IMG/VR virus record: IMGVR_UViG_3300044620_001849
Span: 1-46,558 of that record
DNA length: 46,558 nt
Strand: one strand, 5' to 3'
Source: a virus
Shown here: positions 44,457 to 46,558 of the stretch, one piece after another
Position numbering within the stretch: position 1 is the stretch's first letter
How the letters are laid out: each line of letters begins with the position of its first letter
Notes under the pieces: model-generated
Seen by the model: only the letters and a program-made list of their open reading frames with translations
Told to the model about the DNA's origin: nothing
Database searches by the model: none
Translations under genes and position numbers: made by a program

Positions 44457-46558
44457 TATACACCTATAGCCTGGAATATATTCATAAGTGGGGATGGTGC
44501 TGCAAAACCTTCACCGTTCGCGTTCAATGTAGTATTTGCTGAGGGTGTGAGGACAACGTTATAGGTTGAATTTGCCGAGGCAAAGAATCCAATATTAAAG
44601 TTAAATATGTAACCACCGCCGGTATTTAAACCAGCACCGTGCAGAGTACTTACATAGTTAATACCACCTCGTGTCAAAGTCATACGAAGACTTGTTAAGT
44701 TAGCTACTGTTGCAAAGGTAGCGGAAAACATGTAATAACCTGCGTTAGTTATAGTAATCGTAGATGAGTTTGTAGGTACGGTAATTTTATTACTACGTAG
44801 TGCATTATTCCATACAATAGTCGTGCCCGCAGTTGTAATTGCAACGTCCGCTGTTCTTCTGGCTGTGATATAACCCATGGCATCGGAAGTTAATTTACCG
44901 GTGCTTGAGACTTTAAATCTGTAATCACCTGCACCATCATTAGCCACGTTTAAGGTATCCTCACCATATAGGTCTGTGGTTGCAGTAACAGTTCTGCCGT
45001 AGACATTATTCAGCGACGTAATATTCCCGTTTGTCGATATGTCTCCAGTTGTATTTACTATTTGCGCTACAGCTGGCGCTGCTCCTATTAAAAGTTTCCC
45101 CTCCACTCTAGTATCTCCAACAACATCTAACGTGCCTGCAACATTAGTATTCCCACTTGCTCCGTTAATTTTAAAGACGTGAGGGGGAGGACCCACGTGT
45201 AGAGTTCCGGTTGTACCGTTTACGGTAAATACGTGGTCGCCGGGCCCTACATGTAGATTTCCAGAAGCGTGTATACGACCGAGTGTATTTATATTTCCGT
45301 TAGATGCGTCTACTGTGAATGTGTCGGCGGTGTTGTTGTTTAGTAGCAGTTGGTCTGGACCTAATTTGTACCTTACTGTGCTATTGTAACTATCGGTTCC
45401 ATATATGGTGCCCGGAGCTATATCTGCCTCGTCATTTGGACTTTTTCTTAGGAAGAGACTACCGTTGTAGATATTAATAGCTGCTGAGGTTGCAAGTCCG
45501 TTTGTCGGGAAGTTGAAGTTAATCAAGGCGTTACTGCTTGCGTTGTTTTCAATCTCCAAAGCGTTTATTCCGTCTAACTGTATAACCGACTGAGGAGTTG
45601 TTGCGTGAAAAGCTCCGTTGTACAAAGCCATTCCAACAATATTACCGCCAACCCCACTACCAGCAATCCGCAGTGTGTCCGTAATAGATGGTAAATTACT
45701 ACTAGCAACATCTCCGATATGTAAACCAGTGCTGTCTAATTTTGCTTTACCTGCCGAGATATACCCACTCGGTACTGTGATGTACCCGTTTGTTCCTACC
45801 GTGATACCACTATTTACTATCAAAGTACCCATGTTAGCGGCTACTGCATCAAGTTGTGTAACACTGAGTCGGTCTGCCGTAATACCACTGACAGCTATGT
45901 TATCGGCTTTAATAGTTTCGGCAGCTATGAGTACTCCACTAATTGTACCCGCAAATATATTGTTACCGGTAACACTACCGTCTCTGATAAGTACTCCGGA
46001 TATCGTACCGTCAATAATCTTAGATCCATCGATGCTCTTGGCACCGATTAGATCAGGCCCGACAACGATACTGTCTGAAACTTGAAGAGCTATTGTATCA
46101 ATTAACGAGGCGCTGACGTGATATGCTTTTATTGACCCGACCTCCAAATCAAAAGCTTGCACAGTTTTTCTTGGCAGTATTTGACTTAACGCATAATTAT
46201 CCGCACCGGAGTGCGTGACAGTAATTGCGTTGGCAACTACTGGAAAAGGAAACGATATCTTGTAAGTTCCTGGCTGAGGAAGAGAAATCCAGTAGGCTTC
46301 AGGATTTTCTGGAGTGTCGGCAGAGTAACTTGCAAGCAGTAAGTCTTCGTTTTGGTTTTCTCCTGACACTGTATAGGGAGCTGAAATAAAAACCGGATTC
46401 GTATCTGCCAAGTATTCGCTAAGCTGCACGTAAACGTTAGTTGAGCCACTATAAACAGTAACAGTCAGCCCTCCAAATCGCTCGCTAACGTCAGAATAGA
46501 TAGCGGTTTTGTGTAAACCCGCTTCGTAAAATAACCAGTTGTCCGTTCGATCATCGTA
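44456..46558 (-). CDS. Tail fibre / tail tip protein, N-terminus beyond window
   Basis: 700 residues visible; the frame is open to the window edge (DNWLFYEAGLHKTAIYSDVS upstream of any start), so the GTG at 46429 is not the start. Beta-rich, with repeats typical of fibre shafts: GTISGVLIRDGSVTGNNIFA and a near-duplicate GTISGVLIAAETIKADNI, then paired HVGPGDHVFTVNGTTG and HVGPPPHVFKINGASG. A GITVGTNGYITVPSGYISAG motif fits intramolecular-chaperone-free fibres. Probably recognises the host surface. The chaperone gene follows directly. Confidence 0.8.
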   Translation of the reverse strand, partial: YDDRTDNWLFYEAGLHKTAIYSDVSERFGGLTVTVYSGSTNVYVQLSEYLADTNPVFISAPYTVSGENQNEDLLLASYSADTPENPEAYWISLPQPGTYKISFPFPVVANAITVTHSGADNYALSQILPRKTVQAFDLEVGSIKAYHVSASLIDTIALQVSDSIVVGPDLIGAKSIDGSKIIDGTISGVLIRDGSVTGNNIFAGTISGVLIAAETIKADNIAVSGITADRLSVTQLDAVAANMGTLIVNSGITVGTNGYITVPSGYISAGKAKLDSTGLHIGDVASSNLPSITDTLRIAGSGVGGNIVGMALYNGAFHATTPQSVIQLDGINALEIENNASSNALINFNFPTNGLATSAAINIYNGSLFLRKSPNDEADIAPGTIYGTDSYNSTVRYKLGPDQLLLNNNTADTFTVDASNGNINTLGRIHASGNLHVGPGDHVFTVNGTTGTLHVGPPPHVFKINGASGNTNVAGTLDVVGDTRVEGKLLIGAAPAVAQIVNTTGDISTNGNITSLNNVYGRTVTATTDLYGEDTLNVANDGAGDYRFKVSSTGKLTSDAMGYITARRTADVAITTAGTTIVWNNALRSNKITVPTNSSTITITNAGYYMFSATFATVANLTSLRMTLTRGGINYVSTLHGAGLNTGGGYIFNFNIGFFASANSTYNVVLTPSANTTLNANGEGFAAPSPLMNIFQAIGV

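Overview
The window is part of the genome of a tailed double-stranded DNA phage (class Caudoviricetes). It has a large terminase, a portal protein, a tail protein, lysis enzymes and a complete phage replication set, and no ribosomal or host housekeeping operon. Both ends cut through genes (terminase on the left, a tail protein on the right), so the true genome is larger. The host cannot be named from sequence. Three different peptidoglycan hydrolases and a host-type R3H-domain ATPase of the Ycf45/SpoIIIAA-like kind suggest a bacterium whose genome carries that ATPase, such as a cyanobacterium, a Chloroflexota member or a Gram-positive. That is only inference.

Layout. Positions 1-7.2 kb (+, AT-rich): terminase, portal, amidase endolysin, two membrane proteins, lytic transglycosylase, glycosyltransferase and small unknowns, with one leftward gene at 6.0-6.4 kb. 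Positions 7.2-12.0 kb (+, more GC-rich): the R3H ATPase, unknown proteins, two 30-residue membrane peptides, an adenine/cytosine-N4 type DNA methyltransferase, a candidate small RNA and one more unknown. Positions 12.0-19.3 kb (+): an unusual accessory region of small single genes, many rich in cysteine. Each is preceded by the same contiguous promoter-like box and many are followed by hairpins with UNCG-type loops. These genes are separated by long non-coding, highly palindromic DNA. Positions 19.3-24.6 kb (+): more small unknowns, an ArdC-like antirestriction protein and a Gp88-like Cys-rich protein. Positions 24.6-25.3 kb: non-coding convergence zone with repeats. Positions 25.3-46.6 kb (-): glucosaminidase, unknowns, a cytosine-C5 methyltransferase, three tRNAs, two glycosyltransferases, nucleotide metabolism (DUF1599, ThyX), and a tight replication/recombination cluster (phosphoesterase, RecB-like nuclease, RecA-like ATPase, family A DNA polymerase, resolvase, DnaB-like helicase, primase, single-strand binding protein). 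It ends with a GT4 glycosyltransferase and tail genes.

How it works together. The leftward block is a self-sufficient replisome with dTMP supply. Two methyltransferases and ArdC look like protection against restriction. Four glycosyltransferases, dispersed over both arms, may decorate virion or host surface sugars. The 12-19 kb region is the most novel part. It holds paralogous families of tiny Cys-rich and helical proteins, 13 copies of one promoter-like box (counting two further copies to 21.1 kb) with invariant internal spacing, and several hairpin families whose copies differ by compensatory base changes, which implies that they act as RNA. Ten copies of a TTTCTKGGCGC-type direct repeat sit in the non-coding gaps, including the strand-switch zone at 24.7-25.3 kb.
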